A DNA stretch of 64,000 bases from Citrus sinensis (GCF_022201045.2 NC_068564.1:62001-126000), one strand, 5' to 3'. Counted from the stretch's first letter, positions 36,103 through 49,297 are shown. The notes: a model not told the origin generated them from the sequence alone. Made by a program: numbers and translations.

Positions 36103-37264
36103 AGTGGTGAAGGAGTACAAAGGGTGAAAACTAGAGTGGTTGAAATGGTCATAAATTCTTATAGAAATCTAGTAAATATATTTAAACAATCTAAAGTGTA
36201 AGAACTTGGATTATTAAAATTGTGAGTTTTGATTAAATTGAAACTTAAGGCAATCTTAAGACAATTTCTCAAATAATTTTTGAGGAGAAAGATAAATTTT
36301 ATGATTCAAGAAGAAGGGAGATCAACTGATACTAACTAATAAGGATAAATTAAGAATTGTGTTCATGAAATTAACAGAGAAAAAATGTTTTAAATTTTGT
36401 TATAGGGTTAGTTAAGAAGTCAGAGATGATAAGATAAAATAAGAGGCACAAGTATCAGTATTTAATGAGAATAGATGCGAGCCCAAGAAAACTCCTTGAA
36501 ATCTTATTTATTTCTTTCTTAACATATCATCTCTCCAAAGGGTAATTTTCACTAACCTCTGCTCAACTATCTCCAAACCACACAGATAGATTTTGTATCC
36601 AATTAACAATGACCTCCATTGATCCAAGCATTTAACTGTTAAAGTGTGATAAGAATTGTGGAAAAATAAACTAATAGCCTTCAGTAAATAATTATGAAAG
36701 GAATTTTTTTTTTTAAAATTAGTGGTATAATGGATAAAAATGATGTTTGTGTGAGTGATTATTTAATAACATGTAAAAATTAGTACATGATGCTATATAA
36801 ATAAAGTCAAAAAGAAAGTTTTAATGTAATCTTTTGTATTTATATTTGCATTCAATTAAAATTTGATTACATGATGGCTTATGATAGACCCAAAAAAAAA
36901 TTCCAAGAAAAAAGTGAAGAAGAAAACGATTTGATAATATTTTCATTATCTAATATTAAAGTAAATTTTTGAATTTACTTCAAGTTTAAAACCATTTGAC
37001 AACCCCTCCATTTTAACAAAAATCTAACTTTTTTTCTAATTTTTTTAAACTTAAATCAATTTAAAAGAGCCTACATATTAAAATAGATTTTCAAAATTTG
37101 CATCAAGTTTTTAGTTATTTCAAAGAACTTACATTTCATGAAAAGTTGAAATAATTTTTCATAATTTGCTTCAAACTAAAGGCCAATTGAAAGCACATGC
37201 ATCTAACCATATATTCAAGCCATTTTAAGAAATTTGATTTAATTTTATTAAGTTACGAAATTGT
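36103..37264. other. AT-rich intergenic stretch
   Basis: No gene can be supported. Short frames are AT-driven. Nothing recognisable beyond poly-A/T runs. Confidence 0.45.
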
Positions 37265-37864
37265 TGTTGATAATCATTATTGTGAGTTACAAATAGGTTT
37301 GGTATTGAGAAAAAAAAATCCAGTAGATACCCGCATGATTATCCACCGATCCGTGCTTTTTCTAAATTATTTATATTTTTAATTTTAATCATAAATATAT
37401 GTAAGTTAAAGTTATTACTTATGTAAAGTTATTACTTATTATCTAATCTTCGTAATTTCTCAACCTACCTAACTCACTGTAGCCACAGGTCCTCTGTGTG
37501 TTTTACTAATACTCTATTTTAATTTGATTAATTTTGCTTGTTTTGCTTTTATGACTTGAACTTGATGATTGTTTACTAAAGTTAAATTTTTATTTATTTT
37601 AATGTTGAAACTTTAATTTTTTAATTATATTGATAAAATTTAAAACTGAATATTTTATACTAAATTTTTAAGTTACTGTTATAAATTTATAGTTTGAATT
37701 ATATAATTTAAATTTTTATGTATTACTAAATTTTTTTTAATATTTATAATTTTAAATGTAAAACCTGCAAAAAAAATTGTGGGTGAATTAATAATTTAAA
37801 TTTTTTACAGCTGCAAATTTAGTAATAACAAATTTGCTGCGGATGGTACCGATTACAATAGTAC
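37265..37864. repeat. Dispersed AT-rich repeat, copy 2
   Basis: It is collinear with 19150-20080 in the same orientation, but shorter and diverged. The shared blocks are described under copy 1. It ends about 580 bases upstream of the unrecognised gene at 38448. Confidence 0.6.
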
Positions 37865-38447
37865 TCGTACGTCAATATTTAACAGTTGTAATTTTTTTGG
37901 GGTTTAAGTTGTATTTATTTGTACTCGAGCATTGTGTGGCGTCTATGGGCCCGGCCCATAAAGAGAAAAATTATTATCCCTTTCCGGGTATCAGATTAAT
38001 GGTTGGCAATCTGGTAATGGTGGTAGTCGTCCGGTCCCTCTCTTTCTCCGTCAAATGATGATCCACTGGATTAAATTGGTTTGACAATGACATACATTCT
38101 TATTGTTAGTTAAAGAAAAATAAAATTATGCCTGCCTGTGATTGTGAGCTTGCCTCTGTTTGTTCTGGGCCGGCGAAGAGTCCACAGATAAAAGCATGTG
38201 CTTTGTGTTTTGTGGCACTAAGGACTACCATCAAATAATTAGCCAATTTAATATTTGTTATATATCTAACTCCGTCTGTTTCAGTTTCACCCAAATACTA
38301 TTAGTTTCTAAGTGGTTGATTTCTATTGCATATTGGTTCTTGGAGTAGTTGTGATATATTAAACTACGTACAATTCTCATTATATACTCTTAGTAATTAT
38401 ACTACTTAACTTTTGCACTTTCTCAAGAAGAAGAAGAAACTATTAAG
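37865..38447. other. Upstream flank of the unrecognised gene
   Basis: Composition is mixed and no gene is supported. A pyrimidine- and AAG-rich stretch (38418-38440) directly precedes the start codon and may be the 5' leader. Confidence 0.35.
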
Positions 38448-39559
38448 ATGGAGGGTTACCGGAAAAAGAAGAGCCGATTCGAAAAAGCAGCTTCTTTCTT
38501 AGGCCTGGGATTCAGAAAGGTAGTCTCTTAGCCTAGTCTTGCGACTAATAAGAGTAGTTTCTTATCTTGACGTTCGAATTTGGTCTTTCCGAAAGTGGAT
38601 AAGTGTATGCTGCTTGGTGGCATCATGGATAAAAAAATCTCGCTTGTTGGGGGAGCTCTTATTCCGGCATACTATGCTCTGTTTTGCATGCAGTCACTTT
38701 TTTATTTCGTTTTTAGGCAAAACGAATTCCTTGGCAATCTTTTACTGAGTTTCGCCGACCAATCCTTAGTCCACGAAAAATTGGACTTCCAAATCTCGTA
38801 CTTCTGTCGTCAAACGTCGCTGTTACTTCAGTTGAATCACTATCGCATTGAAGAGTATGAAGATGAATTCGATCCAATAATGATAAAGCTTCTAGCATTT
38901 CATATGTTAACGAAGGGACTCGATGTTATTTTAAAAAAACAGTACACATTGGCTGCGCAATATGGCGTCACAGACTTAGTTGGATTACTCTGCATTTTGC
39001 CTGTTGCCGACTTGAAAACTGTGTTGAAGCAGATTCTTACGGAGCCCTGGTACTTCTTGCTTTGGCTAGGAAAGTTTTTTGACAGTTGGGTACCAGGTGA
39101 GCTTATTTGTTTTTTTTTTAAATTAATTTTAGGGTTCGTTTTTATTAAGTTTGCTTTTCTTTTCTTTTTTTTCCATTTTACTGAATTGAAATTTTGTTTA
39201 CTTTTTTTTTTTCCCTTCAATTAGGGACGTGGAAGGAGGGGCTACCTGTCGCTGATGAAGTAAAAAATACTACTGTTTCTGGGCCTGAAAGTTCTATTTC
39301 TAAGGACAGTGACACACAAGATTCTCGGAAGAAGCAAGACCATGGGGATGAAAGTCTTTCGGGTGATACCAAACAAGACGATAGGGATCAAAGCCGTCCT
39401 GATGATACCATTGGTTATGCGGGTGTCCAGAAGGGATGTTATTTTCTTAATGTCGAACTCGTTAGGGTGAAGAAAGCTCTGGAAGGTATCCAGAAGAAAG
39501 ACAAGCATTATGGGGATGATGGTACCAGGAAGAGAAATTCATCTTTAAAAATTAGCTGA
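38448..39559 (+). CDS. Unrecognised protein, hydrophobic core with acidic Ser/Asp-rich tail
   Basis: A three-exon model, 38448-38519, 38604-39096 and 39225-39559, joins in frame to 299 residues. Exon 1 gives a basic start (MEGYRKKKSRFEKAASFLGL) and ends at an AAG|GT donor. Intron 1 is only 84 bases with a weak acceptor, so that join is tentative; intron 2 is firm. The middle ~165 residues contain hydrophobic stretches (SLVGGALIPAYYALFC, LFYFVF, DLVGLLCILPVADL, WYFLLWLGKFFDSW) mixed with charged helices. The last ~110 residues are polar and low-complexity (SKDSDTQDSRKKQDHGDES), then a Lys-rich helix (VELVRVKKALEGIQKK). I know no family with this layout. Splicing consistency and steady frame over about 900 bases argue that it is real. 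It sits between HUA1 and ICDH. Confidence 0.6.
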
Positions 39560-41101
39560 AGAATTTTTGCATGAACGGTAAAGACAACGAATATGGCTCA
39601 ATAAAAATGTTCATACTTCAAATCAATCTGGTTTGTGTACCGTGATTACCGTCAGCATCTTCTATAGTGATCATCGAACACTAAATCTTCATCCTATTCT
39701 TAATAAATGAATTGGACATTAGGCCATTTTTTTACGAATGTTTATGCCAATCTGTCAATGATATGATCCAGAAGAAAACCGCACATTAGTATTTCGACAC
39801 ATTTCGAACTTCTTCCGGACATTAGTATTTCGATACATTTCGAACTTCTTCCAGAAATTTTTGTACTGGCCTCACCTATTGCCTCTTTCTCATCTCTTGC
39901 AACTATCAACCAGGAGCTAATGCTTCGCTTCTTATTCCAGATGCTGGTTGCATGCATGTCTCTATCGGCCAAGTGTGCTAATATTTCAAGCCAAGAATCT
40001 AATCTATGTTTTTTTGTTTTAGTTTGGCCGAAGATGAAGATGCTCATTTTTCAATCCTCACTCCTTGTGAATATTTTCTGACCCTTAAAGTTGCCATTTA
40101 TTTATCTTGTCAAGCTTAGATTATCTATAACTATACAACGAGGCAAAGTTTCCCATCAAAAAATGTTGTTATGTGTCACCATAATTGTAAAATCTTAGTG
40201 GCAATTTCTCCTCAGAGGCTGAGGTAGCGTTTATCGCTTTTTTTTTTTTTAAGTGCTAAAATTCTTGTAAACTTAAATATCTGAATCAAAATAATATATT
40301 TCTAAAATTTATAGATAAAATTTGTTACGTCCTTTAATTAAATTTGTACTCTTTTACATCTAAATAATAAATAACTATATGTAACTGAACTTTCTGGAGC
40401 CCCCTGTCCAACTAATATATCTGGTGGACGAAGGATTGGGATCAACATTTTTATTCTTGAAGGCTATTTGCAAAAAAAAAAAATTATAATAACAATGACG
40501 GAAGAAGCTTTTTTGAAAGTTACTGAAGCTGAAGGTTGAAATCTGGGCCTAATTAGATTTTGAATACCAACGGTTGGCTAGATATATATACTATTTTTCC
40601 AAATGTATTACATGAAATTAACTTTTTCCAATATTAAATATACACATTAAAATGTGCACAAAATATTTTGGAGGATTCATCTGCAGAGGATATACATTGC
40701 GAGCTCAAGATAAAAAGCGCCACAAATCCTTGAATTAATAACATGTGTCGGTGTCACAAGTGATCGCCAATAAGAACTCGTCTCATTAAATTTACAAAAG
40801 TCGACCATTGGTAAATGGACCATTATTTTAATAATTTATTTTAATTTAAAGATAAAATAAACATAATAATAAAATCTATTTTAATTTCGAGTTGTTCAAT
40901 TAAAATAAATAATATATTTTAATTTTATTTTTTTTATTTTTCAGTCCGATTTCATACTATTTTTATTATGGTCCGATTACCCATTGGTAAATGGACCATT
41001 AATCTGATATCGGTCATAGCATAATCGTAATCATCATCATCATCATCATCATCGTGGCAGACTGCGGCAGAGAAAGCGGAGTGAGAAAGAGAGGCAGAGA
41101 A
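39560..41101. other. Spacer between the unrecognised gene and ICDH
   Basis: A 36 bp direct duplication ('acattagtatttcga-acat' plus 'ttcgaacttcttcc') occurs at 39783 and 39819. The 101-codon minus-strand frame at 39742-40047 spans it but has no support as a gene. From about 40200 the sequence is AT-rich. The phrase 'cattggtaaatggaccatta' appears at about 40806 and 40982, another local duplication. A CAT repeat at 41031-41052 directly precedes the ICDH leader. Confidence 0.5.
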
Positions 41102-44100
41102 ATGGAATTCCAGAAGATCAAGGTGGCCAATCCCATCGTTGAAATGGACGGTCAGTCGGGCAGACTTTTCACTTCAATATTGATTCTCACTCTCATTCAT
41201 CCTTCAATTCTTGTTAAATTATATTTATTGATCAACAGAATGAATTTTATATTGTAACGAATGAATGAATGAATGCAGGTGATGAAATGACTCGAGTTAT
41301 TTGGAAACTCATCAAGGATAAGGTGATTGATTCTGTTACTGTTACTGTTACTTTCCGTGTTTAATCTGTAAAGGGCATCAGTCATTTCTTCATTCTCGTC
41401 TCAGCTAATTAATCCGTTTCTGGAGTTGGATATCAAGTACTTTGACCTTGGCCTTCCCAACCGTGATGCCACCGACGATCAAGTTACCATTCAAAGCGCT
41501 CAAGCTACTCTCAAGTACCTCTTTTTCTCTATGTTTCTGATCATAATCCTAATCATGTGGCCGCTGTTGTATTGTCCTTGTAAATTGTAATTGAGAGTAT
41601 TTATAAACTTTAACCTGTTTTGCTGCTACGCCTTTGCCATTAGTTTATTTATATCACTTCCTTCACTCTTTTGTGTGTTCAGTTTTCTACTTTTGCTCTT
41701 GTTATTTTAGGTATAACGTAGCTATTAAGTGTGCAACTATCACTCCAGGTAACAACCTCTTGTATACTGCAAAATTTACAAACTCTCTCTTTTTTTTTTT
41801 TTTTTTGATTATATGAACTAGTTTGCTTTTTTTCCCCACTTTTTTTTCTTTCATCCTACTTCTATCATTGACAATAGCTGCTTTAATTTTGTCTGGTCTC
41901 TGACAGATGAAGTGCGGGTTAAGGAATTTAACTTGAAAAGAATGTGGAAGAGTCCTAATGGAACAATTCGCAACATTCTAAATGGTCAGTAAACCTCCTG
42001 TGATGATCCTTTTTGTTGCCTGCTGTGCTGTGACCCTTCCCTTTCTTCCAGGCACAGTTTTTAGAGAACCGATTATCTGTAAAAACATCCCCAGGCTGGT
42101 CTCAGGTTTGAATGATTTCTTTATATTCTTGTTCATTGTTACTATGGTGGAGGAAAACTTTACTGAAAAGCAATATCAACTGTTGTTCTTTTCAGGTTGG
42201 ACTAAGCCAATCTGCATTGGGAGGCATGCTTTTGGTGATCAGTATCGAGCAACTGATGCTGTTATACAAGGGCCCGGGAAACTTAAGTTAGTCTTTGGTA
42301 ATATTCCTATGTCCAGTAAAGAGCTTCTTTTTAATATATATTGGTTTTCTGTCAAAAGAGACTTTCGTAAAATATCGCTCACAAACCTGAATTTTCCTCT
42401 TTTTTTCTTTCGTTAACTTCTCCAGTGCTTGCATATCTTATTTTATCTTATTTAGGCAATTGCCATGTTTGCAGTTCCAGATGGACTTAATCAGAAGACA
42501 GAGTGGGAGGTCTACAGTTTCACTGGTGCTGGAGGCGTGGCTTTATCCATGTATAACACTGATGAGGTAGAGATTAGGAAAATATTGTGTTCATTTTACT
42601 TGGTGACCAATTGCCAAGCTGCTAGAATCTGATTATTGTCACCCTGCTTCTTTATGGGAAAACAGTCTATCTGTTCTTTTGCTGAGGCTTCAATGAACAC
42701 TGCTTATCAGAAGAAGTGGCCACTCTATCTTAGCACAAAAAACACCATTCTTAAAAATTATGATGGAAGGTATGTATACATCTAGCTGGTCTAGCCTTTT
42801 ACTTTCACAATGTCTTCTTTTTCCTTTCTTTTAAGACCACTAAGGTCCCTCATATGATTTGTTGTCTTGGTTGGAGAGAACATTTATAGTGCATGAACTC
42901 TGAGGAGCTGCTCACTAAGCTGTTGTACATCTTTTTCTTGCTTTAACCATGTGAAAACTATATTTCTTTTTTCAAGATCACGAATTGACACTTTCTTCTC
43001 ACGTTTCTGAAGATTCAAGGATATATTTCAGGAAGTCTACGAAGCTCAATGGAAATCCAAGTTCGAGGCAGCAGGGATATGGTGAGATACATTGCCAAAG
43101 AATGGTGGTTGATTGTGCAGTTTTAGTGATTTGTCAGTGACTTATCTAGGTCAATTTTAGGTATGAACATCGTCTAATTGATGATATGGTTGCTTATGCT
43201 CTAAAGAGTGAAGGAGGTTATGTATGGGCATGCAAAAATTATGATGGGGATGTGCAGAGTGACTTCTTAGCCCAAGGTTTGTGGCAGTTTGTGATTTTGA
43301 CCAGTGTAAATTTCTTTGACAATGTAATTCTTGTTTTATCTTCCATGAGCAGTGAATTGAAAAAGTAGATTTTTCTGGGAGGATTTTGAAAACATTTGTC
43401 TCTGTTGATGCAGGATTTGGATCTCTGGGGCTGATGACATCAGTATTGGTATAACTTGTCTTGTTGAAATTTTTTGGCAATTGCAATTTCTATAATTTTT
43501 GTCCTTTATTATTTTCACCTCGGATTATAGTAGAAGAAAGTTTCCAGGTGTGCCCAGATGGGAAGACGATCGAAGCCGAAGCTGCCCATGGTACAGTTAC
43601 CCGCCATTACCGGGTTCATCAGAAAGGAGGTGAAACCAGTACAAACAGCATAGCATCAATCTTTGCTTGGTCACAAGGTCTTGCACACAGGTATAGATTT
43701 GATGTTGCTTTACCTAATAATTAGTGCTTGCGTCTTTGCTTAAATTTGTAAACAGAAAATAAAAGTATAGAAGATCCAAGTGAGTTGCAACCCAAAATTT
43801 TGATATAGTAGATGAAACTCCATTGTCATAACACATTTTCAGGGCAAAGTTGGATGGTAATCCCAGGCTATTGGATTTTACTGAGAAACTGGAAGCAGCC
43901 TGCATTGCCACAGTTGAATCAGGGAAGATGACTAAGGATCTTGCACTTCTTATTCATGGACCTCAGTAAGTACTTTAAAAGGCATTACTTTTAAAAGTTC
44001 TGTTTTCTCTTTGGATTTTATTTTGTAAAGCATTTCACGCTTTCTGTAGGGTTGCTAGGCCTCAATATCTGAACACTGAGGAGTTTATTGATGCTGTAAC

Positions 44101-44143
44101 TGAGACCCTGAAAGAGAGAATGTCTATCAAAGCGAAGTTGTAA
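41102..44143 (+). CDS. ICDH: NADP-dependent isocitrate dehydrogenase, possibly peroxisomal
   Basis: Converts isocitrate and NADP+ to 2-oxoglutarate, CO2 and NADPH. Fifteen exons join in frame to 416 residues: 41102-41150, 41279-41322, 41405-41514, 41711-41748, 41907-41984, 42052-42105, 42196-42297, 42475-42566, 42666-42769, 43013-43081, 43161-43276, 43414-43448, 43548-43690, 43843-43965, 44050-44143. Eukaryotic NADP-ICDH signatures are present: [13 protein letters not shown], the substrate-loop [47 protein letters not shown], and the NADP-binding [12 protein letters not shown]. No N-terminal presequence is seen, so it is not a mitochondrial or plastid form. The C terminus is IKAKL; AKL fits the peroxisomal PTS1 consensus. 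The ABCD2/ICDH pair recalls Arabidopsis At1g54340-At1g54350, where the ICDH is peroxisomal. A GTG upstream (41054) was not used as start. Confidence 0.96.
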
Positions 44144-46784
44144 AGTCCTGGCCTCTTACATGGCTTTATGCTTGGACATTTCGTTGGTTCAACACAAGTA
44201 CGGTATTAATTTTGTAAAGAGTTGTGTTTTCTGTTCTATATTTCCTCTATTTCCTTCTTTTTATTTATTGGCTCTTTTCTGTTGCTTTGTTGAAATAAGG
44301 TAGTGTTGGGGTGGTGGCAGCAAAATGAGAAGTTTGAAAATGATCTATAAATAAATGAGAAATAACTGAATGCAGTGTCCGGTGTTACTGTCAGTTTGCT
44401 TTGTAGTTGGTTTCTAATCCTACAACAAAGACGTCATTGATGAGTGATTGATAGGTTCTTGCAGTTAGCAACTTTTAAGTCTGGGAAGTTTGATGCGTGT
44501 TTTCAGTGCATTAAGGCTATGTGTTCAATAGAATATGACTGTCAATTAGAGGCTATATTGTTAGAGTTATTGATGAGTGATTGATAGATTCTTGTCCTCT
44601 TGAATATGTAAAAGAGAACCAATATGTCGACAATGATAGTGGAACAAGGTGTTGATTGTTTCTGCTATTCCTTGATTTCTAATGACTTTTTACTTGTCTC
44701 CTTTCAATATAAGGAAGTTTGAAAAATTGAAGCTAATATCAGATATAATGTCTGTCTAATCATCATTGCAGGTCTGAATAAGAGAGTAACTGGTGGACCG
44801 ATTATTGCTGATATTGGAATGTCAATAAAAGAGAGAATGAACAAGAATTAGTAACTGGATGAGTTTTGGTTATACAACAACCCTTTCATGGAACAAGAAT
44901 TAAAATGTTTTGGGTCTAAGGAGAAAACATTTTAATCTTTATCTTATAATGTGAGAACGATCGCTGTTGTATTTTCTGTAGTGTAGACCATGAAGATTTC
45001 TATGCTCAGCCAGGGATGTTTTTATAGTTGTGCTCAGATCAATACAAGATAATGTGTTTGTGCTTAGTGAAATTATGAAGCTATGGTGCTTTGACATTGC
45101 ACCAAGATCATTATACGAGTAGTTTTGCTGCCCCTTTTACCGGCAGCTGTGTATACGCTCAGCGAGAGATCGAATGATTTTCTTGGATTACTGAGAAACA
45201 GAGTTGTAAGATCACAAAGCTTGACTGAACAACTCTAGCTATGGATAGCATTTTGGTCCAACCAAAAACGTTTGTGGATGGGACGAGGGCATGCTCACCT
45301 TTTATACAAACCCTGATGAAATTAAGAAAGAAGGGAGAGGTAAGATTAACACCACTTCAGCTATAATGTCAGCGAAATATACTGATAACATCTCAATAAA
45401 ACTTTTAATTTAATTCTTCAAATATTTTTATTTACTTACATAATAAATAAAAGAGTAAAAAAATAAAATCATATTTCAAAAGATTCTTTAAATAAAAATA
45501 AATTTATATTATTTTAATCAAAATTTTTATTTTATCAAATAATAATAATTACAATATTTTTCTTAAAATATAATGAGATAAAAAATAATATAATAATAAA
45601 TTAAAAGTTTCAAAATGTTTTTTAAATAAAATTTTTTAAATGAGATGATATTTATCGTTTTTCAATATTGAAAAGAGAGAGGAACAATCTTATTTAAAAA
45701 TTTTATTGAAAAATTTTTTAAAATTTTTTTCGTCAATGTTACTCTTTGCATGAATAATAAAATTTCATTATTTTTAATTTTGTGATGATCTAACAAAAGG
45801 AAATTTCAATATCTCACAACGTCTGTTGTGCTAATTTCCAAAGGAAATTATATTTATAAAATAAAAATAAATAATATATAGTAAATATAATTTTTAAATA
45901 ATAATTTTAATAAAATTAAATATATATATATATATAATAAAATTTTCAATATATCAATATAAAACTAAATTAATTTTACTTTTAAACTACAATAACAATT
46001 AATATTTATCAAATATTTTGTTGTGCGCGGAATGCGGAATCAAGCGCACCAAATAATTATAGAAAAATAAAAAACACAAAAATTACATGGTTCGGCAATT
46101 AAACATACATCCACAGAGGTAAAAAAGAATAATTGTTTATTTAACAATTAATAAAATACAATATTTGAGTAACGAATCTCATTTTCCAGAAATCCAAATA
46201 TATCCAGTATTCTCACATTCTGCAGAAAATATAAATTCCCCAAACCTCTCACTTCTCTCAAAAGCTTAGAAACTTATAAGCTTAACAATTTTAAAATGAT
46301 TTCAAATGAATAAAATCCTTAACTATTTATAAAAAAAATAAATTATTTTACAAAAAATAAAATAATTAAAAATATATTATTTATAATTATAATTATTTTT
46401 TAAATTCATCCCCTTTGTCAATTCTTTCTTTTCGGCTACAAAATCAATTTTGATTTTGCTTCTCTACAATTATTGGTGCAACCAACAATTTGTTGACTTT
46501 AACATATTTAACACCGTACCATTTCTTACCTCAATTTCAATCTGAGCCAGTGACGACGAAAGGAATATATATGTAGTCAGAGACCGACGAATAAGCATAT
46601 GGAGAATAGCCAGACAAAGGGGACTAACACAGACAGAGAAGAGAAACAGACCACTTAAAACTCAAGAAATCAAATTTCAATCGAACATAGCTAAATAAGC
46701 AATAAGCAAAGGCCAATCTCTGTCTTCAATTTTCAGTTGGGCTGTTGTTTGTTAAAATAATCAGTGAAACTGAATACGGATAAT
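44144..46784. other. Spacer between ICDH and the haloperoxidase-like gene
   Basis: It starts with the ICDH 3' flank, which is less AT-rich up to about 45300. The phrase 'gatgagtgattgatag-ttcttg' is repeated at about 44438 and 44570. From 45400 to 46500 the DNA is strongly AT-rich. At about 46020-46260, sequence such as 'acatggttcggcaattaaac' and 'acatccacagaggt' resembles a fragment of a fossil LTR-type element. No gene is supported. The ~230 bases before 46785 likely hold the next gene's 5' leader. Confidence 0.45.
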
Positions 46785-49297
46785 ATGCTAGTGCAGTGCT
46801 GTACCTCTCTGAATTCATGTGCTCTATCGTCGCAAAGGGCCTTCCTCAGCCACAATCACAATCTTGATCGTTTTAGAAACCACCCAAGTAGAAGAACTTG
46901 TAAATTCACCTGTCTCCTCCACGTGGGATTTGAGGATATTGCTCAAGTTGTTCATAACAAGGTAGGTAAAGATTTTGATTCACCTTTCTTCTCCAAGTTG
47001 GGTTTGAGGATATTGTTCTAGTAGTTTCAATGTATTCTTTTTTTTACTCTTCAATGGACATGCAATTTCTTTTTTTTCTTTTTTCTTTTTTTTTGGTTTT
47101 TTCTCTTCTGGGTATGTGGAGTATAGCCATGACATTGTGTATTATGTATTATTATTCAATCAAAAAAAAAAATCGAAGGTGTTGATAGCAGCAGGGGTGT
47201 CAGCGGCAATAGGGCAACTTTCAAAGCCAGTCACAGGCTCTCTTCTTTATGGTAAAGATTTTGATTTAAAGGCTGCATTTCAGGCTGGTGGTTTCCCTTC
47301 TACCCATTCCTCTGTATGTCTCCTCTCTTTGCATTAAAATACTCATTATTATTATTATTTTCCCTTTCATCTGATTTACCTTTTAACTCTTGTTACTGCT
47401 TGGTATATAGTGTGTCGTGGCTGCTGCAACAGGCCTTGCCCTTGAAAGGTTATTGCATTGTTCCTTGTTTCTGCTATTCGGACTAACAATTTGCAAGTTT
47501 TGTTAATTTTGGGCCAGAAAGCTTGTCCTCTTATCTTTGTTTTCATGGATTGCAGGGGTTTCTCAGATTCGTTTTTTGGCTTAACAGTGGTCTATGCTGG
47601 CCTTGTCATGTATGATGCTCAGGTATGCTTGTTGGTGAATTTTTATTCGTATAAATGAATACAATGGAATGATTTTCTTCTCGATGATGTTGCTTAGAGA
47701 AAGAAGCCTCTTAATTACAATGACTATGCAGCCATGTATCATCTGATCTTGACCAAATATTCTGAACTGTTAAAGATGGGTATTTAGCAATACTAAGATA
47801 ATGGACAGACACAAGTAGAGAATTTTAAAGTAGTTGATCCTTTATGAGGCTTAAAAAGGAGCTTCTGATGCTTATATCTTAGTGCTGCCTCTTGTTCGTT
47901 TCTTCAAGCTTGTTTCAGTTTAGTTGGATCAGACTCTCATATAGCTCGTTCATTGTTGAATTTCATTTGATTGAGTTTAGCTCTGTAGTTTGTTCATCAC
48001 CAGGCACATTCAACAACTGTCAATATCAATTTTCTCTCGTACAATATATGTTCATTCCTTCATGTTGATAACTTAAAGATGTCTAATCTAAAGGACCAAG
48101 AATTCCCTACACTCACATTATAAAGTACCTCGAAGGACTTAAGCTTGAGCTACCAAACGCTGGATTGTGAATGATATTGAAAAAAACTGACTTTTCTTTA
48201 TCTAAGCAGAAGCTTATCTATTGGGAACTTTTCCAGTCACTGACTAGTTTTTCTCTAATGAATTTGCAATGGAGAAAATCCTATAGCTTGACTGTATTCT
48301 TGTTAAAGACGGATACCAGGTTTGAGGATCATGGTTATGAGTGTATGAATTAAGAGAGATGAAAGCAAAGAACTCTGGGCCTTTGTTCCTACTTCCTTCT
48401 AGAGCTGAAAAATAGGCTACTTGCTTTTTATTTTCCGAATTGGAGTTATTGATGACAATTACCTTTTGCATAGTGACCCTCGAAAGCAGGTGAGTCTTCT
48501 CTACAAAGATTGCGTGCACAGAACACCTACTGTTCTTTTTCATTCCTTAAATTTTCTTGTGGGTGCGTTGCTTGGAAGTTCATCAGGCAGAATCGTAACC
48601 CCAATTAAATGGTCAATTCTGGTTATTCGCCCATGCTGGTTTGAGAGCACTCTGCTTATACATACAATAATTTTGACTTGTGCTGGTGTAGCATTGAATG
48701 ACATCTCAAAAGTTCTCTGTCGAGAATTTGAAGTGCTGGTCGTATCACATCAAGACTAATTTATTCTTCAACATGCATCTAGCTGCATTAATGGAGATCT
48801 TTAGGATTTTCATATGTAGATTAATTGTATAATACGGTTATGACTGCAAACTTCAATCTAAGAGTGGCTTCCAACTTTTGCAGGGGGTGAGAAGGGAAGT
48901 AGGAGTTCATGCAAAAGCACTAAACAGGCACCTAGCTAAGGCACAAGTTAACTCAACGGTCTCCAAGGACAGAGATAATTTGATTGATGGCCAAGAAGGA
49001 GCACCATCCACATCAAATATGGAGTGCTTAGGTTCTCTGTTGGCTAATGAAACAAAATCTTATGCATCAAACTCAACAAATGCTTCCCCTCTATTATTAA
49101 GATCCAGTAAGAAGACAAGGCAAACTGAAGAGATGGTATTGCCTTTTGGATTAGCAGATGACGTCCAAGAAGGATCAGAAAAAAAGGTGGATAATTCGAT
49201 TATGTTCAAAGAATCAATTGGACACACTGAGGTTGAAGTCGTAGCTGGTGCTTTATTAGGATTCCTTGTTAGCCTGGCTGTGTCTGCAATAATGTGA
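46785..49297 (+). CDS. Acid phosphatase/vanadium-dependent haloperoxidase-related protein (DUF212), probably plastid-targeted
   Basis: Five exons (46785-46961, 47179-47313, 47411-47448, 47556-47622, 48884-49297) join in frame to 276 residues. The first ~59 residues are rich in Ser, Arg, Cys and Asn and look like a transit peptide. The DUF212 core follows: ALIAAG-like VLIAAGVSAAIGQLSKPVT, then GGFPSTHSSCVVAAATGLAL with the family's PSTHS motif, then VVYAGLVMYDAQGVRREVG and HAKALNRHL. It ends with a typical membrane-like closing segment, EVVAGALLGFLVSLAVSAIM. About 100 residues between HLAK and that segment are Ser/Thr/Asn-rich and likely disordered. The closest named relative I know is Arabidopsis At3g12685; its biochemical activity is not established. 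The last intron (1,261 bases) contains no supported gene. The first in-frame ATG was chosen. Confidence 0.88.

Noticed and set aside
39742-40047. 101-codon minus-strand frame starting with a real ATG
   Set aside because: It runs through a 36 bp duplication, shows no recognisable domain, and lies in the 3' flank of the gene on the other strand.
41054-41101. Upstream extension of the ICDH frame
   Set aside because: It begins at GTG, not ATG; the ATG at 41102 gives the family's usual N terminus.
48421-48759. 112-codon frame inside the last intron of the haloperoxidase-like gene
   Set aside because: It has no domain or start context, lies in an intron, and the flanking exons join perfectly without it.
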